DNA of 18,477 bases from Akkermansiaceae bacterium UBA6138 (GCA_002422425.1 DIVG01000029.1:91980-110456), one strand, 5' to 3'; numbered from the stretch's first letter, positions 7,898-14,795 are shown. Numbers and translations are program-made. Notes: generated by a model not told the origin, from the letters alone.

Positions 7898-8806
7898 TTA
7901 CCCTTTCCCTTTAGTCCGGGTCGCTTTTTCTCCCTTACCCGATTTTTCGATGAACTCAATAATCATCCCGGCGATATCCTTTCCGGTGGCCCGTTCGATG
8001 CCCTCAAGCCCGGGAGAAGAGTTCACTTCCATCACGACCGGTCCGTGGTTCGAGCGCAACAGGTCAACCCCCGAGACATTGAGCCCGAGAATACTAGCCG
8101 CTCGGGTTGCGGTGGAGCGCTCTTCGGGGGTAATTTTGACGACCGAGGCGGTGCCGCCCCGATGGAGATTGGATCGAAATTCCCCTTCTTTCCCCTGGCG
8201 CTTCATCGCCGCAACGACTTTCCCGCCGACAACGAGGCAGCGAATGTCCGCCCCCCCGGCTTCCTTGATGTATTCCTGCGCAAGGATGTTCGCGTTGAGC
8301 CCCCGAAAGGCCTCGATGACCGATTCGGCCGCCTTGCGCGTCTCGGCGAGGACCACTCCGACGCCTTGGGTTCCCTCGAGCAGTTTGATCACGAGCGGCG
8401 CGCCGCCCACCTGGTCGATGAGTGCTTCGGTCGTGCGCGGGTCGTGCGCGAAGCCGGTCACGGGGAGGCCGATTCCTTTCCGGGCGAGTAACTGAAGGCT
8501 CCGCAATTTGTCCCGTGAACGCGAGATGGCGACTGATTCATTGACACTGCTAACGCCCATCATTTCGAACTGTCGCACCACCGCGCAACCAAAATGGGTG
8601 TAGGTCGCCCCGATCCGCGGGATCACGGCGTCAAAACCGTCCAGTTTTTCACTCCCGAGGAAAATGGCAGGACGCATCGACGTAATCTCCATGTGACAGC
8701 GGACGTAGTCGATCACCCGCATTTCGTGGCCGCGCCTTGTACCGGCTTCATAGAGAGCGTTCGTGGAATACAGTTTTTTGTTACGCGACAGAATGGCGAT
8801 TTTCAT
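7898..8806 (-). CDS. rimK: RimK family alpha-L-glutamate ligase
   Basis: The 302-residue protein aligns along its whole length with E. coli RimK as I recall it. Matching blocks include MKIAILSR, VIPRIGATYT, VRQFEMMG, NESVAISRSRDKLRS, LLARKGIGLPVTG, GGAPLVIKLLEGTQGVGVVL, QEYIKEAGGADIRCLVVG, EFRSNLHRGG and EVNSSPGLEGIE. It is an ATP-grasp ligase. K141 sits in the ATP lid strand, and D248, E260 and N262 are the expected metal/ATP ligands. In enteric bacteria RimK adds glutamates to the C-terminus of ribosomal protein S6 and can also make poly-glutamate. The C-terminus here is a lysine/glycine-rich tail (GKGEKATRTKGKG). It lies between rimB-like (49 bp upstream) and the AstE/AspA-like gene (about 40 bp downstream), a known association. 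Confidence 0.95.
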   Translation of the reverse strand: MKIAILSRNKKLYSTNALYEAGTRRGHEMRVIDYVRCHMEITSMRPAIFLGSEKLDGFDAVIPRIGATYTHFGCAVVRQFEMMGVSSVNESVAISRSRDKLRSLQLLARKGIGLPVTGFAHDPRTTEALIDQVGGAPLVIKLLEGTQGVGVVLAETRKAAESVIEAFRGLNANILAQEYIKEAGGADIRCLVVGGKVVAAMKRQGKEGEFRSNLHRGGTASVVKITPEERSTATRAASILGLNVSGVDLLRSNHGPVVMEVNSSPGLEGIERATGKDIAGMIIEFIEKSGKGEKATRTKGKG

Positions 8807-8838
8807 GATTCGGAAAAGAGGGAAAAGGGTGGGGGCAG

Positions 8839-8859
8839 GTGACGGCGACGGGCCGTCAC
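8839..8859 (-). other. Perfect hairpin overlapping rimB-like stop codon
   Basis: GTGACGGC (8839-8846) and GCCGTCAC (8852-8859) form an 8-bp perfect stem with a 5-base loop. The stop codon of the retropepsin gene (8856-8858) is inside the stem. The transcript then runs into a pyrimidine-rich stretch without a clean U-tract before rimK. It may act as an intercistronic mRNA-processing or stability element, or as a weak terminator. Confidence 0.4.
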
Positions 8860-9362
8860 ACCCGGTCGGCCTTGACGCGGCGCAGTGATTTTCCGATCTG
8901 GTAGGAGAGACCCGGATTCACAAGGAAGCGACCATTCATCGCAGTTCGGCCCAAAAGCATGCGAAATTTCATGTTATCACGGTTCGTGAGGCTGAATTCC
9001 ACCTCCCAGGTGAGCCGCCCCAAGACGATCGGCACCGAGATAAACGGGCGAACTTCCTCGTGGCCACCGGAGTCCTTCACCGGACGCCGACTCAGGAGGG
9101 GCCGGTCGCACTCGACCGCGTAGTCGGGACGTTTCTGCAGCGGGTGGACAGTGAAACGGACCCGTTCTTCTCCCCGGCCGCCTGTATACATCTCGAGTCC
9201 ACAGGTGTGCAGGCACGAGGTGCGGGCACCCGTGTCAACTTTGGCCTTAATCCGCGGAATCCCCAATTCGGGGATGGAGAGCCATTCACGCCATCCAATG
9301 ATGTCGAGGTTGGGGCTGGACGGGTTCACGCTTGAAGATAACGCGAACTTCGCCAATCCCAA
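8856..9362 (-). CDS. rimB: RimB-like ATP-dependent zinc protease (retropepsin-like, DUF785)
   Basis: The product is up to 168 residues. The core matches the RimB/retropepsin-like family: IIGWREWLSIPELGI followed by IKAKVDTGARTSCLH with the single aspartic-protease motif DTGA (D43 in this numbering). A VRPFISVPIVLGRLTWEVEFS segment and LLGRTAMNGRFLVNPG near the C-terminus complete the pattern. In Pseudomonas the partner RimB counteracts or modulates RimK on ribosomal protein S6. 'ATP-dependent zinc protease' is the inherited database name, while the fold is retropepsin-like. No ATG is available. The furthest upstream in-frame start is TTG at 9362, with another TTG two codons later and GTG at 9326 just before the conserved NLDIIGW block. 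The true start is unsure. The gene is followed by rimK 49 bp downstream. Confidence 0.88.
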   Translation of the reverse strand: MGLAKFALSSSVNPSSPNLDIIGWREWLSIPELGIPRIKAKVDTGARTSCLHTCGLEMYTGGRGEERVRFTVHPLQKRPDYAVECDRPLLSRRPVKDSGGHEEVRPFISVPIVLGRLTWEVEFSLTNRDNMKFRMLLGRTAMNGRFLVNPGLSYQIGKSLRRVKADRV

Positions 9363-9449
9363 ATGCTTAATGGATCAAAGAACGGATTTCAGGCCGGTCG
9401 AGCGGGAGTCAATAATGCCCTGAAAGCCCCCGTCGAACCGACTCACCCG

Positions 9450-9794
9450 CTAACCCGGAGGCCACAGGAGAGAACGTCCGGAGAGCAGATGAATGTGGAG
9501 ATGGGGGACCGCCTCGCCGCCGTTGCGACCGTTGTTGATGACGAGGCGGAACCCCTTGTCGGTCGAGTTTACCCCGAGCCCGTCGGCTACCTTCCCCGCG
9601 ACAATGAGCAAATGACCGAGCAGAGCACTGTCCTCGATCGTCGCTTCTCCGATACGCGGGATAGGTTTGCGCGGGATCACAAGCACGTGGACAGGGGCCT
9701 GTGGTGAGATGTCGTGAAAGGCGACCGCCAGATCGTCTTCATAGACAAACTCCGCAGGGATCTCGCGGGCGATGATTTTTTCGAAGAGAGTCAT
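9450..9794 (-). CDS. HIT family protein (HinT/PKCI-like nucleotide hydrolase)
   Basis: The 114-residue protein is the normal length for HinT-type purine nucleoside phosphoramidases. It starts with MTLFEKIIAREIPAEFVYED and has FHDISPQAPVHVLVIPRK, then RLVINNGRNGGEAVPHLHIH. The catalytic histidine triad is H98-H100-H102 (HLHIHLL), followed by the SGR seen in this subfamily. It would cleave AMP-linked phosphoramidates or related nucleotides in the cytoplasm. The start ATG at 9794 lies only 14 bp after the stop of the upstream hypothetical gene, so the two are probably co-transcribed, with nrdR further upstream. Confidence 0.94.
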   Translation of the reverse strand: MTLFEKIIAREIPAEFVYEDDLAVAFHDISPQAPVHVLVIPRKPIPRIGEATIEDSALLGHLLIVAGKVADGLGVNSTDKGFRLVINNGRNGGEAVPHLHIHLLSGRSLLWPPG

Positions 9795-9808
9795 CGATCG
9801 CGGTCGTG

Positions 9809-10372
9809 TCAGGAGGCAATCACAAGGGTCAGATCCGGGCGCACGGCGGCGACTCGTGCGCGCATCTGGTCGACAAAATCCGTGATTTCGGTTTTCAATA
9901 CTTCACAACGTCCGGTCCACTTTTTTGTAGAGACAAGGCGGCGCACACAGTTGCGAATGCCGTGGCATTCAACGGTGGTAGCCCCCCCGGACGCAGCGGA
10001 CGTGAGCTGGTCTTCGAGGAGGTGAAAAAAGGCCAGTTCGTAGCCGCTCCCGGCCCGGCGAGCGAGTTCGCTGAGGGAAATACGGACGGGCGGGGGGGTC
10101 TTATCGATTTTTGCGGCGACGTGGTTAAGTCCGAGTGAAGTGAGGGTCTTCTCGATGCGGGCGAAGAGATCCTCGGAATCGATCACCGTCCCCTTATAGT
10201 GCTTCATCAGAAAGCTTTCGACACCCCGGGAAATGTCTTTTGCCATCCAGAGAGGCACATCGGTCCCGCTGGCGGCATTGGTAAGTGTCTCGGTAAGCCA
10301 GTCAGACTCGCACAGAGCGAGACTGGAAGAACCGATGCGAATGTAGGGCAGGGCGTGCGGCAGGGCGATCAT
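9809..10372 (-). CDS. Conserved hypothetical protein between nrdR and HIT gene
   Basis: The predicted protein is 187 residues. I do not recognise a named family. The N-terminal part is MIALPHALPYIRIGSSSLAL. A helical middle (ISRGVESFLMKHYKGTVIDS, then EDLFARIEKTLTSLG, about 47-82) is followed by the phrase PPPVRISLSELARRAGSGYE, which I associate loosely with uncharacterised Verrucomicrobia/Planctomycetes proteins. Residues 47-90 resemble the second half of an ATP-cone in spacing (helix, short turn, 'it.edlf..iektL..lG...vA'), but this is weak. The C-terminal part has two cysteines (VECHGIRNCVRRL) and a helix with DFVDQMRARVAAVRPDL. No signal peptide or membrane segment is present. It lies 77 bp downstream of nrdR and 14 bp upstream of the HIT gene, suggesting a shared transcript. 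Confidence 0.75.
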   Translation of the reverse strand: MIALPHALPYIRIGSSSLALCESDWLTETLTNAASGTDVPLWMAKDISRGVESFLMKHYKGTVIDSEDLFARIEKTLTSLGLNHVAAKIDKTPPPVRISLSELARRAGSGYELAFFHLLEDQLTSAASGGATTVECHGIRNCVRRLVSTKKWTGRCEVLKTEITDFVDQMRARVAAVRPDLTLVIAS

Positions 10373-10429
10373 GGCGAATCTCTCGGCGGGAGGAGCGGGT
10401 TGGTGGTCTGAATTACGGGGGGGTGGCGG

Positions 10430-10455
10430 AAAAAAATCTTTCGTCCTGCTCAGGA
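10430..10455 (-). terminator. Possible weak intrinsic terminator after nrdR
   Basis: On the minus strand TCCT (RNA from 10455) and AGGA (to 10444) can form a short 4-bp stem overlapping the nrdR stop codon. A seven-base T-tract (10436-10430) follows after about 7 bases. The stem is short and the spacing long, so read-through into the downstream hypothetical gene is likely. Confidence 0.25.
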
Positions 10456-10947
10456 GCGGGACTCGAAAAGGTCGGGTTGAAGAAGGTGATCCATCGGAGA
10501 GTTCTCAAGAGACTCGATCACCTCACTGAACTCCCCCACATCCTGAAACTGGCGGTAGACAGAGGCGTAGCGGACAAAGGCGACCGGATCGATCTGCTGA
10601 AGGTGGGCCATGACCTTCGGCCCGATGATGCGGCTCGGGATCTCCCTGAGATTGTCGGCGGTCAGTTCGCTGACGATCTCCTCAACCGCGCTTTCAAGTT
10701 CGTCGATCGAGACTCTTCGCTTCTCGCAGGCCTTGATGAGGCCACCGAGAAGCTTTTCACGCTTGAAAGGTTCTCTCGTCCCGTCCCGTTTCACGACCAG
10801 GACATCGCGCCGCTCCACCTGCTCGTAGGTGGTGAAGCGGTGGGCACAGTGCAGACACTCCCGCCGACGCCGGATGGAAAAACCATCCTTCGAGAGGCGG
10901 GAATCGATAACCTTGTCTTCAAGGCTGTTGCATTTGACGCAGCGCAT
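10450..10947 (-). CDS. nrdR: Transcriptional repressor NrdR
   Basis: The 165-residue protein has the two NrdR parts. The N-terminal zinc ribbon has C3-x2-C6 and C31-x2-C34 (MRCVKC; RRRRECLHCAHRFTTYE). The ATP-cone covers about residues 47-137 (VVKRDGTREPFKREKLLGG, EIPSRIIGPKVMAHL, DPVAFVRYASVYRQF). Family signatures KVIDSR, FTTYE and FVRYASVYR are clear. NrdR binds ATP/dATP and represses ribonucleotide reductase genes through paired 16-bp NrdR boxes. The first pair is CVKC instead of the usual CPxC, which keeps the zinc ligands. No nrd gene is in the window. Two NrdR-box-like sites lie just upstream of this gene (11000-11015 and 11033-11048), suggesting autoregulation. Downstream genes may belong to the same transcript. 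Confidence 0.96.
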   Translation of the reverse strand: MRCVKCNSLEDKVIDSRLSKDGFSIRRRRECLHCAHRFTTYEQVERRDVLVVKRDGTREPFKREKLLGGLIKACEKRRVSIDELESAVEEIVSELTADNLREIPSRIIGPKVMAHLQQIDPVAFVRYASVYRQFQDVGEFSEVIESLENSPMDHLLQPDLFESRS

Positions 10948-10999
10948 GGGAGAGAGCGAAAGGGAAACCGCACATCGTGCGACTCTTTTATCAGAGTTG

Positions 11000-11015
11000 C
11001 AACTAGATGTTGTGG
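11000..11015 (-). promoter_or_regulatory. NrdR-box-like operator, proximal site
   Basis: Read on the minus strand the 16-mer is CCACAACATCTAGTTG. It agrees with the strongest positions of the published NrdR palindrome (C4, A6, A8, T9, T11, G13) and with most weaker ones. It lies 53-68 bp before the nrdR ATG and just downstream of a TTGACA hexamer (11016-11021, minus strand), inside the expected promoter spacer, which fits repression. The match is by eye. Confidence 0.6.
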
Positions 11016-11021
11016 TGTCAA
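11016..11021 (-). promoter_or_regulatory. Candidate -35 hexamer of nrdR promoter
   Basis: On the minus strand the sequence is TTGACA, a perfect sigma-70-type -35. The 17-bp position downstream holds AACTCT, a poor -10. TGATAA lies at a 22-bp spacing, so the -10 is not secure. It lies between the two NrdR-box-like sites. Confidence 0.35.
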
Positions 11022-11032
11022 ATCGAAAACCA

Positions 11033-11048
11033 CCACAAGATGTGGGTC
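11033..11048 (-). promoter_or_regulatory. NrdR-box-like operator, distal site
   Basis: The minus-strand 16-mer GACCCACATCTTGTGG shares the GATGT/ACATC core and all six strongest positions of the NrdR consensus. Its centre is 33 bp from the proximal site, close to three helical turns. That is the kind of in-phase pairing NrdR needs to bind as an oligomer. The embedded CCACA-AGA-TGTGG is a perfect dyad. Confidence 0.55.
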
Positions 11049-11210
11049 TAACTCAAGGGATCGAAGGGTTTTCAGGCTGAATTGGAAAACGATAGCTGAC
11101 CTTTTAAAAAGCGGAAAACATGGAAATTCAACCCTCAAGAAGGCAGGAGTTACGCGCTCACGAACAACCCTATCAGCCCGACACGCTCTGTCGTGAGAGG
11201 CCGGAGAAAA

Positions 11211-12569
11211 TCACATCGATTCTTCGCTGAGCGGGTGAAGCCGGTTCGTGAGCGGAAAGTAGGCCCGCCTCATCGTCGCCCCGGCCTGCCAGACGCCGTG
11301 GACCATCTCAAGCGATTTCATGGATCGCTGAGCCGAACTCTTGGGTTCGCGGTCCTCATCGATGGCGGCGAGCCAGTCATTCACGAGGAGGCGGTTCGAG
11401 GCTTCGGTGCCGGTGAGCTTATCGACGGGTTCATGATACGGTTCGTCTTTCACAGGCCAGCGCTCCCATCGATCCTCCCTGTCGGGAGAGGCCGGGTCGC
11501 CCTCCATCAGTAAAGACAAGGTCGGCGGCATCCCCGCAAAGAGGCGGGCTTTGCCCCTGCTCCCGATGAACTCGATTCCCCACGGCCCGTGAAGGAGATG
11601 AAGGCGGCGATCGGTAACGTAAGAGACATGAACGCCGGAGTCCATCGCGAACTCGGCATGGATGGAATCACCGAGGAGCGGGCCGAGATCCTCCTTTGCC
11701 GAAAAATGGGCATCCTCGGCGATGACGGGGCGGCCTTCGCCGGTCATCTGCGCGGTGCAGTAGCTCGCCTCGCCGGCGAACCAGCGGACAAGATCAAAAA
11801 GATGCGTCCCGAGAACGAGGAGGTCTTCGCCGCCGGCGCGGTGGTCCATCATGCCGAAGACTTTCATCTCGATGAGGTCACCGATGAGTTCCTGCCGCTG
11901 CTGATGGAAGAGCTCGACGTGCGGGTCGCAGCGCATCTGGTGGACAACGGCGATTTTGAGATTCTTCCCGGCGGCAAGAGTGAGAAGTTCGTCGGCCTCC
12001 TTCAGGGTTCGGCAGAGCGGCCTCTCGCAGCAGACGTGAGCACCGGCTTCGAGGGCGGCCTTTACCATGTCGTAGTGCTGGTCCGTCCAGCGGGGCGCGA
12101 CGGAGACGATATCGGGCTTTTCCCGCTCGAGCATTTCGCGATAATCGGAGTAGGCACGTTCGGCTCCGCTCCGGGCATGGGATTCCTGGAGCGCCTCGGC
12201 ATTCCCATCGACAATGGCGACAAGACGAACGCCGTCGAGACGACGAAAAATGAGGTCGAGGCCGTGGCCGAAGTTCCCCCGGCCGGTGTGACCGATGACG
12301 GCGGCACGGTGTCCCTGGAAGACGGGAAGGGGAACTTCCTCCGGAGCGGAATGGCTTTCCTGAGAGCACGTTTCCGTCTCTCCAATACCGATGACGAGGT
12401 CTGAGAGTTTCCCGGACAGATCCGCACTATCGATAAATTCAGCTTCCAAGTCTTCAATCTTTTCCCCGGCTGATTCCGCCCGCGACTTTACCGTTCGGAT
12501 CATTCCGGCGGCAGCCATTCCAGCGCTGCCATAGATCGAGTGTTGCTTTTTCGTATCGTCGTCAGACAT
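11211..12569 (-). CDS. Gfo/Idh/MocA family oxidoreductase with N-terminal extension
   Basis: The protein is 452 residues from the ATG at 12569 (MSDDDTKKQHSIYGSAG). The NAD(P)-binding Rossmann fold starts only at about residue 88, with AAVIGHTGRGNFGHGLD (residues 90-106). The next strand ends in VAIVD, and PDIVSVAPRWTDQHYDMV follows. The catalytic-lysine loop, normally EKP, reads CERPLCRTLKEADEL, so the lysine is replaced by arginine. The C-terminal alpha/beta domain includes VLGTHLFDLVRWFAG, the usual GxHxxD(L) region. The first ~87 residues are polar, with no signal peptide, twin-arginine motif or membrane helix, and match nothing I know. An in-frame ATG at 12653 would extend it by 28 more residues and is less likely. 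These enzymes oxidise or reduce sugars and cyclitols. The Lys-to-Arg change makes classical catalysis uncertain. It is divergent from the methyltransferase gene. Confidence 0.86.
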   Translation of the reverse strand: MSDDDTKKQHSIYGSAGMAAAGMIRTVKSRAESAGEKIEDLEAEFIDSADLSGKLSDLVIGIGETETCSQESHSAPEEVPLPVFQGHRAAVIGHTGRGNFGHGLDLIFRRLDGVRLVAIVDGNAEALQESHARSGAERAYSDYREMLEREKPDIVSVAPRWTDQHYDMVKAALEAGAHVCCERPLCRTLKEADELLTLAAGKNLKIAVVHQMRCDPHVELFHQQRQELIGDLIEMKVFGMMDHRAGGEDLLVLGTHLFDLVRWFAGEASYCTAQMTGEGRPVIAEDAHFSAKEDLGPLLGDSIHAEFAMDSGVHVSYVTDRRLHLLHGPWGIEFIGSRGKARLFAGMPPTLSLLMEGDPASPDREDRWERWPVKDEPYHEPVDKLTGTEASNRLLVNDWLAAIDEDREPKSSAQRSMKSLEMVHGVWQAGATMRRAYFPLTNRLHPLSEESM

Positions 12570-12721
12570 AGCGGAACTGTTAAACCTGTCGGAACTTTCA
12601 GGCAATGCACAATTTCGAGGAGGTCCACCGCTGCGCTTACGGGCGAAATTCATGGGGATCTACCGCATTTCCGGCGCTTTCGCGCTTTTCAGCGGGCTTT
12701 CTCGAGGTTAACCATGATCCG

Positions 12722-13462
12722 ATGCGTCTCCGCCCTTCCTTTTACGCTCCGCTCTCCGCCCTTGCGGGGATCCTCTTCTTTGCCCCTTGCGCCGGGGCCG
12801 AAGAAAGTCCCTACACCGTCAAGGAGGCTTCGCGGGATGGCATTGGGAAAGTGTATATGGGCCGTGAGATTTCCCAGACGGTAAGTTCGCACGCGATCTC
12901 GTGGCTGGAGCGCCGCGATCGCGAGGGTGAGGAAAAACCATCTCTGGTGATCGAGCATCTGGGGCTCAGGCCGACGGACGTCGTCGCCGATATCGGGGCT
13001 GGCTCCGGTTATTTCTCATTTCTTCTCGCACCTCTCGTTCCCGAGGGAAAAGTCATTGCCCAGGACATCCAGCAGGAGATGCTCGACTTCGTCGAGGGCA
13101 CGAAAAAGCTGAAAAAGATTCTCAATGTTGAGCCGCTCCTCGGCACGATCGAAGACTCGCGCCTGCCCGCAAGCGGGGTCGATCTGGTCATCATGGTCGA
13201 TGCCTACCACGAGTTTTCCCACCCGCGCGAAATGATGGAATCCATTGTCAAAGGGCTGACCCCGGGCGGCAGAGTCGTCTTCATCGAATACCGCGGCGAA
13301 GACCCCACCGTGCCGATCAAGCCGCTTCACAAGATGACCGTGAAGCAGATCACCGCCGAAATGGCTGCCGTCGGACTTGAATTCGCGGAAATTCGTGACT
13401 TTCTCCCTATTCAACACTTTATCGTCTTTCGAAAACCCGAGAACAAGCCTTCCGCTCCATGA
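12722..13462 (+). CDS. Signal-peptide-bearing class I SAM-dependent methyltransferase
   Basis: The product is 246 residues from the ATG at 12722. The N-terminus (MRLRPSFYAPLSALAGILFF, ending APCAGA before EE) looks like a Sec signal peptide with cleavage near residue 26. There is no proper lipobox. The rest is a Rossmann-like methyltransferase: motif I DVVADIGAGSGYFSF (86-100), an acidic residue ending the second strand (VIAQDIQ, D115), VDLVIMVDAYHEFSHP and the GGRVVFIEYRGEDP strand. The conserved VPIKPLHKM follows and the tail is QHFIVFRKPE. This methyltransferase type with an export signal recurs in Bacteroidetes, Planctomycetes and Verrucomicrobia annotations as I recall. How a SAM enzyme would work outside the cytoplasm is unexplained. 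The frame is open upstream to 12605, but that start would bury the signal peptide. It overlaps the next gene by 4 bp (ATGA). Confidence 0.85.
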   Translation: MRLRPSFYAPLSALAGILFFAPCAGAEESPYTVKEASRDGIGKVYMGREISQTVSSHAISWLERRDREGEEKPSLVIEHLGLRPTDVVADIGAGSGYFSFLLAPLVPEGKVIAQDIQQEMLDFVEGTKKLKKILNVEPLLGTIEDSRLPASGVDLVIMVDAYHEFSHPREMMESIVKGLTPGGRVVFIEYRGEDPTVPIKPLHKMTVKQITAEMAAVGLEFAEIRDFLPIQHFIVFRKPENKPSAP

Positions 13463-14694
13463 TTACCCGCCTCGCGCCGCTTCTTTTTGCCCTGTTGCCC
13501 GTGTCCGTCGCTACTTCGGGGGATAACTGGACCCAGTTCCGCGGTCCCGGCGCCCAGGGCGTCGTGGAGAATCCCGCACTGCCCGCAGAGTGGGACGAGA
13601 CCGCGATCAAGTGGAAAGCGATGTTGAAGGGCTCGGGACAGTCCTCGCCGGTGATCTGGGAAGACAAACTGTTTCTCACGAGCGCTTCTCCCGACGGACG
13701 GGAGCGTTACCTGATTTGTCTCTCTGCCACCGACGGCAAGATACTCTGGGAGGAGACCATCGCCTGCGAAAAACCCGAAGACATCCATGTGATGAACAGT
13801 TACGCCACGCCGTCGTGTGCCACCGACGGCAAGCATGTCGTGGCCTTTTTCGGTCCCGGCGGCCTGCACTGCTATAGTATCGACGGGAAGAAGGAATGGT
13901 CAGTGCCTCTCGGTGACTTCACCGGCACCTGGGGGGTTGCCGCCTCACCTGTCATTGTGGATGGTATCGTGATCCAGAACGGCGATTCCGAGGGCCCTTC
14001 CCGACTCGTTGCGGTCGAACTCGCGACCGGTAAAATCGCCTGGGAAACGCCAAGAGAGACTAAGCCCAAGGGAGGATGGAGCACCCCGGCCCTAATAGAG
14101 CACGAAGGCAAAAAGGAACTCGTCCTCAACGGCGAATTCGGGGTGCAGGGTTACGACCCGGTCACGGGCAGGGAACTCTGGTTCTGCGAGGCACCGACCG
14201 GACGCGGCGAACCCGTCCCTGTTTACGCACGCGGCAAGCTCTACGTGGTCTGCGGCAAACCCGGCGACGCCTATTGTGTTTTACCGGGAGGGTCGGGCAA
14301 CGTCACCGCGACAAATCGAATCTGGCTCGCCCCCCGTAAGGGCGGACGCGACCTTCCTTCGCCTTCGGTCGTGGGGGATTTCCTTGTCATTTCAAGTATG
14401 AGCGGCATCGTCAGCAGCTACGATGCCGAAACCGGGTTCGTCCACTATTCGGAGCGCCTTGGTGAGTCGATGGAGATCGCGGCCGCTCCGCTCGTGGCGA
14501 ATGGACTGATCTATTACCAGACCGTTAAGGGCGGGAATGTCGTTGTCCTGCGACCCGGCAAGACTCTTGATGTCGTTGCTGTAAACTCTCTGGGGAACGG
14601 GGCAAAAGAGGAAAACTTCCGCGCTGTCCCGGTGCCGCTCGGCGACCGGCTTCTTCTGCGAGCCGGCTCCACCCTCTACTGTATCGGCAGATAA
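13459..14694 (+). CDS. Secreted PQQ-binding-like beta-propeller protein
   Basis: The 411-residue protein starts with a signal peptide (MITRLAPLLFALLPVSVATS). A WTQFRGPGAQGVVENPALP opening follows, typical of Planctomycetes/Verrucomicrobia outer-wall-type PQQ-like proteins. Repeated propeller blades show the W-motif pattern: SGQSSPVIWEDKLFLTSAS, ATDGKILWEE, DGKKEWSVPLGDFTGTWG, ATGKIAWETP, TGRELWFCEAP and AETGFVHYSE. The blades would form a seven- or eight-bladed propeller. There is no dehydrogenase-type cysteine pair, so it is more likely a structural or binding propeller than a quinoprotein enzyme. The start overlaps the upstream methyltransferase stop (ATGA at 13459-13462), indicating translational coupling. 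A GC-rich hairpin follows the stop. Confidence 0.9.
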   Translation: MITRLAPLLFALLPVSVATSGDNWTQFRGPGAQGVVENPALPAEWDETAIKWKAMLKGSGQSSPVIWEDKLFLTSASPDGRERYLICLSATDGKILWEETIACEKPEDIHVMNSYATPSCATDGKHVVAFFGPGGLHCYSIDGKKEWSVPLGDFTGTWGVAASPVIVDGIVIQNGDSEGPSRLVAVELATGKIAWETPRETKPKGGWSTPALIEHEGKKELVLNGEFGVQGYDPVTGRELWFCEAPTGRGEPVPVYARGKLYVVCGKPGDAYCVLPGGSGNVTATNRIWLAPRKGGRDLPSPSVVGDFLVISSMSGIVSSYDAETGFVHYSERLGESMEIAAAPLVANGLIYYQTVKGGNVVVLRPGKTLDVVAVNSLGNGAKEENFRAVPVPLGDRLLLRAGSTLYCIGR

Positions 14695-14702
14695 GCGAAC
14701 AA

Positions 14703-14722
14703 CGCCCTCCGTCGGAGCGGCG
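14703..14722 (+). terminator. GC-rich stem-loop after the beta-propeller gene
   Basis: CGCCCTCC (14703-14710) pairs with GGAG then GGCG (14714-14717 and 14719-14722), with one bulged C at 14718 and a GTC loop. This gives 8 GC-rich base pairs starting 8 bases after the stop codon. No immediate U-tract follows (AAGGGGAGATTTT), so it is a non-canonical terminator or 3'-end stabiliser. Confidence 0.4.
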
Positions 14723-14795
14723 AAGGGGAGATTTTCCTCCGGCGGATGGCGGAAAAGCTCTGGACTAAGTGCCCCTTTCTGTTCTAGGATCTACG

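Noticed and set aside
7688..8491. 267-codon plus-strand open frame
   Set aside because: It crosses antisense to rimK and the AstE/AspA-like gene; no recognisable motifs.
9401..9451. Long-loop inverted repeat (AGCGGG...AGTC / GACT...CCCGCT) after the HIT gene
   Set aside because: It has a 29-base loop, a 2-base bulge and no T-tract, so it is too weak to call a terminator.
10969..10981. Small dyad CGCAC-ATC-GTGCG in the nrdR leader
   Set aside because: Its GATGTG core looks like the NrdR boxes, but it lacks the flanking conserved positions. It is too short to claim as a third site.
11589..12404. 271-codon plus-strand open frame
   Set aside because: It is antisense to the Gfo/Idh/MocA gene; no recognisable motifs.
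12572..12596. Direct repeat CGGAACT, 18 bp apart, in the divergent oxidoreductase/methyltransferase intergenic region
   Set aside because: Seven-base repeats can occur by chance and there is no dyad or conservation evidence.
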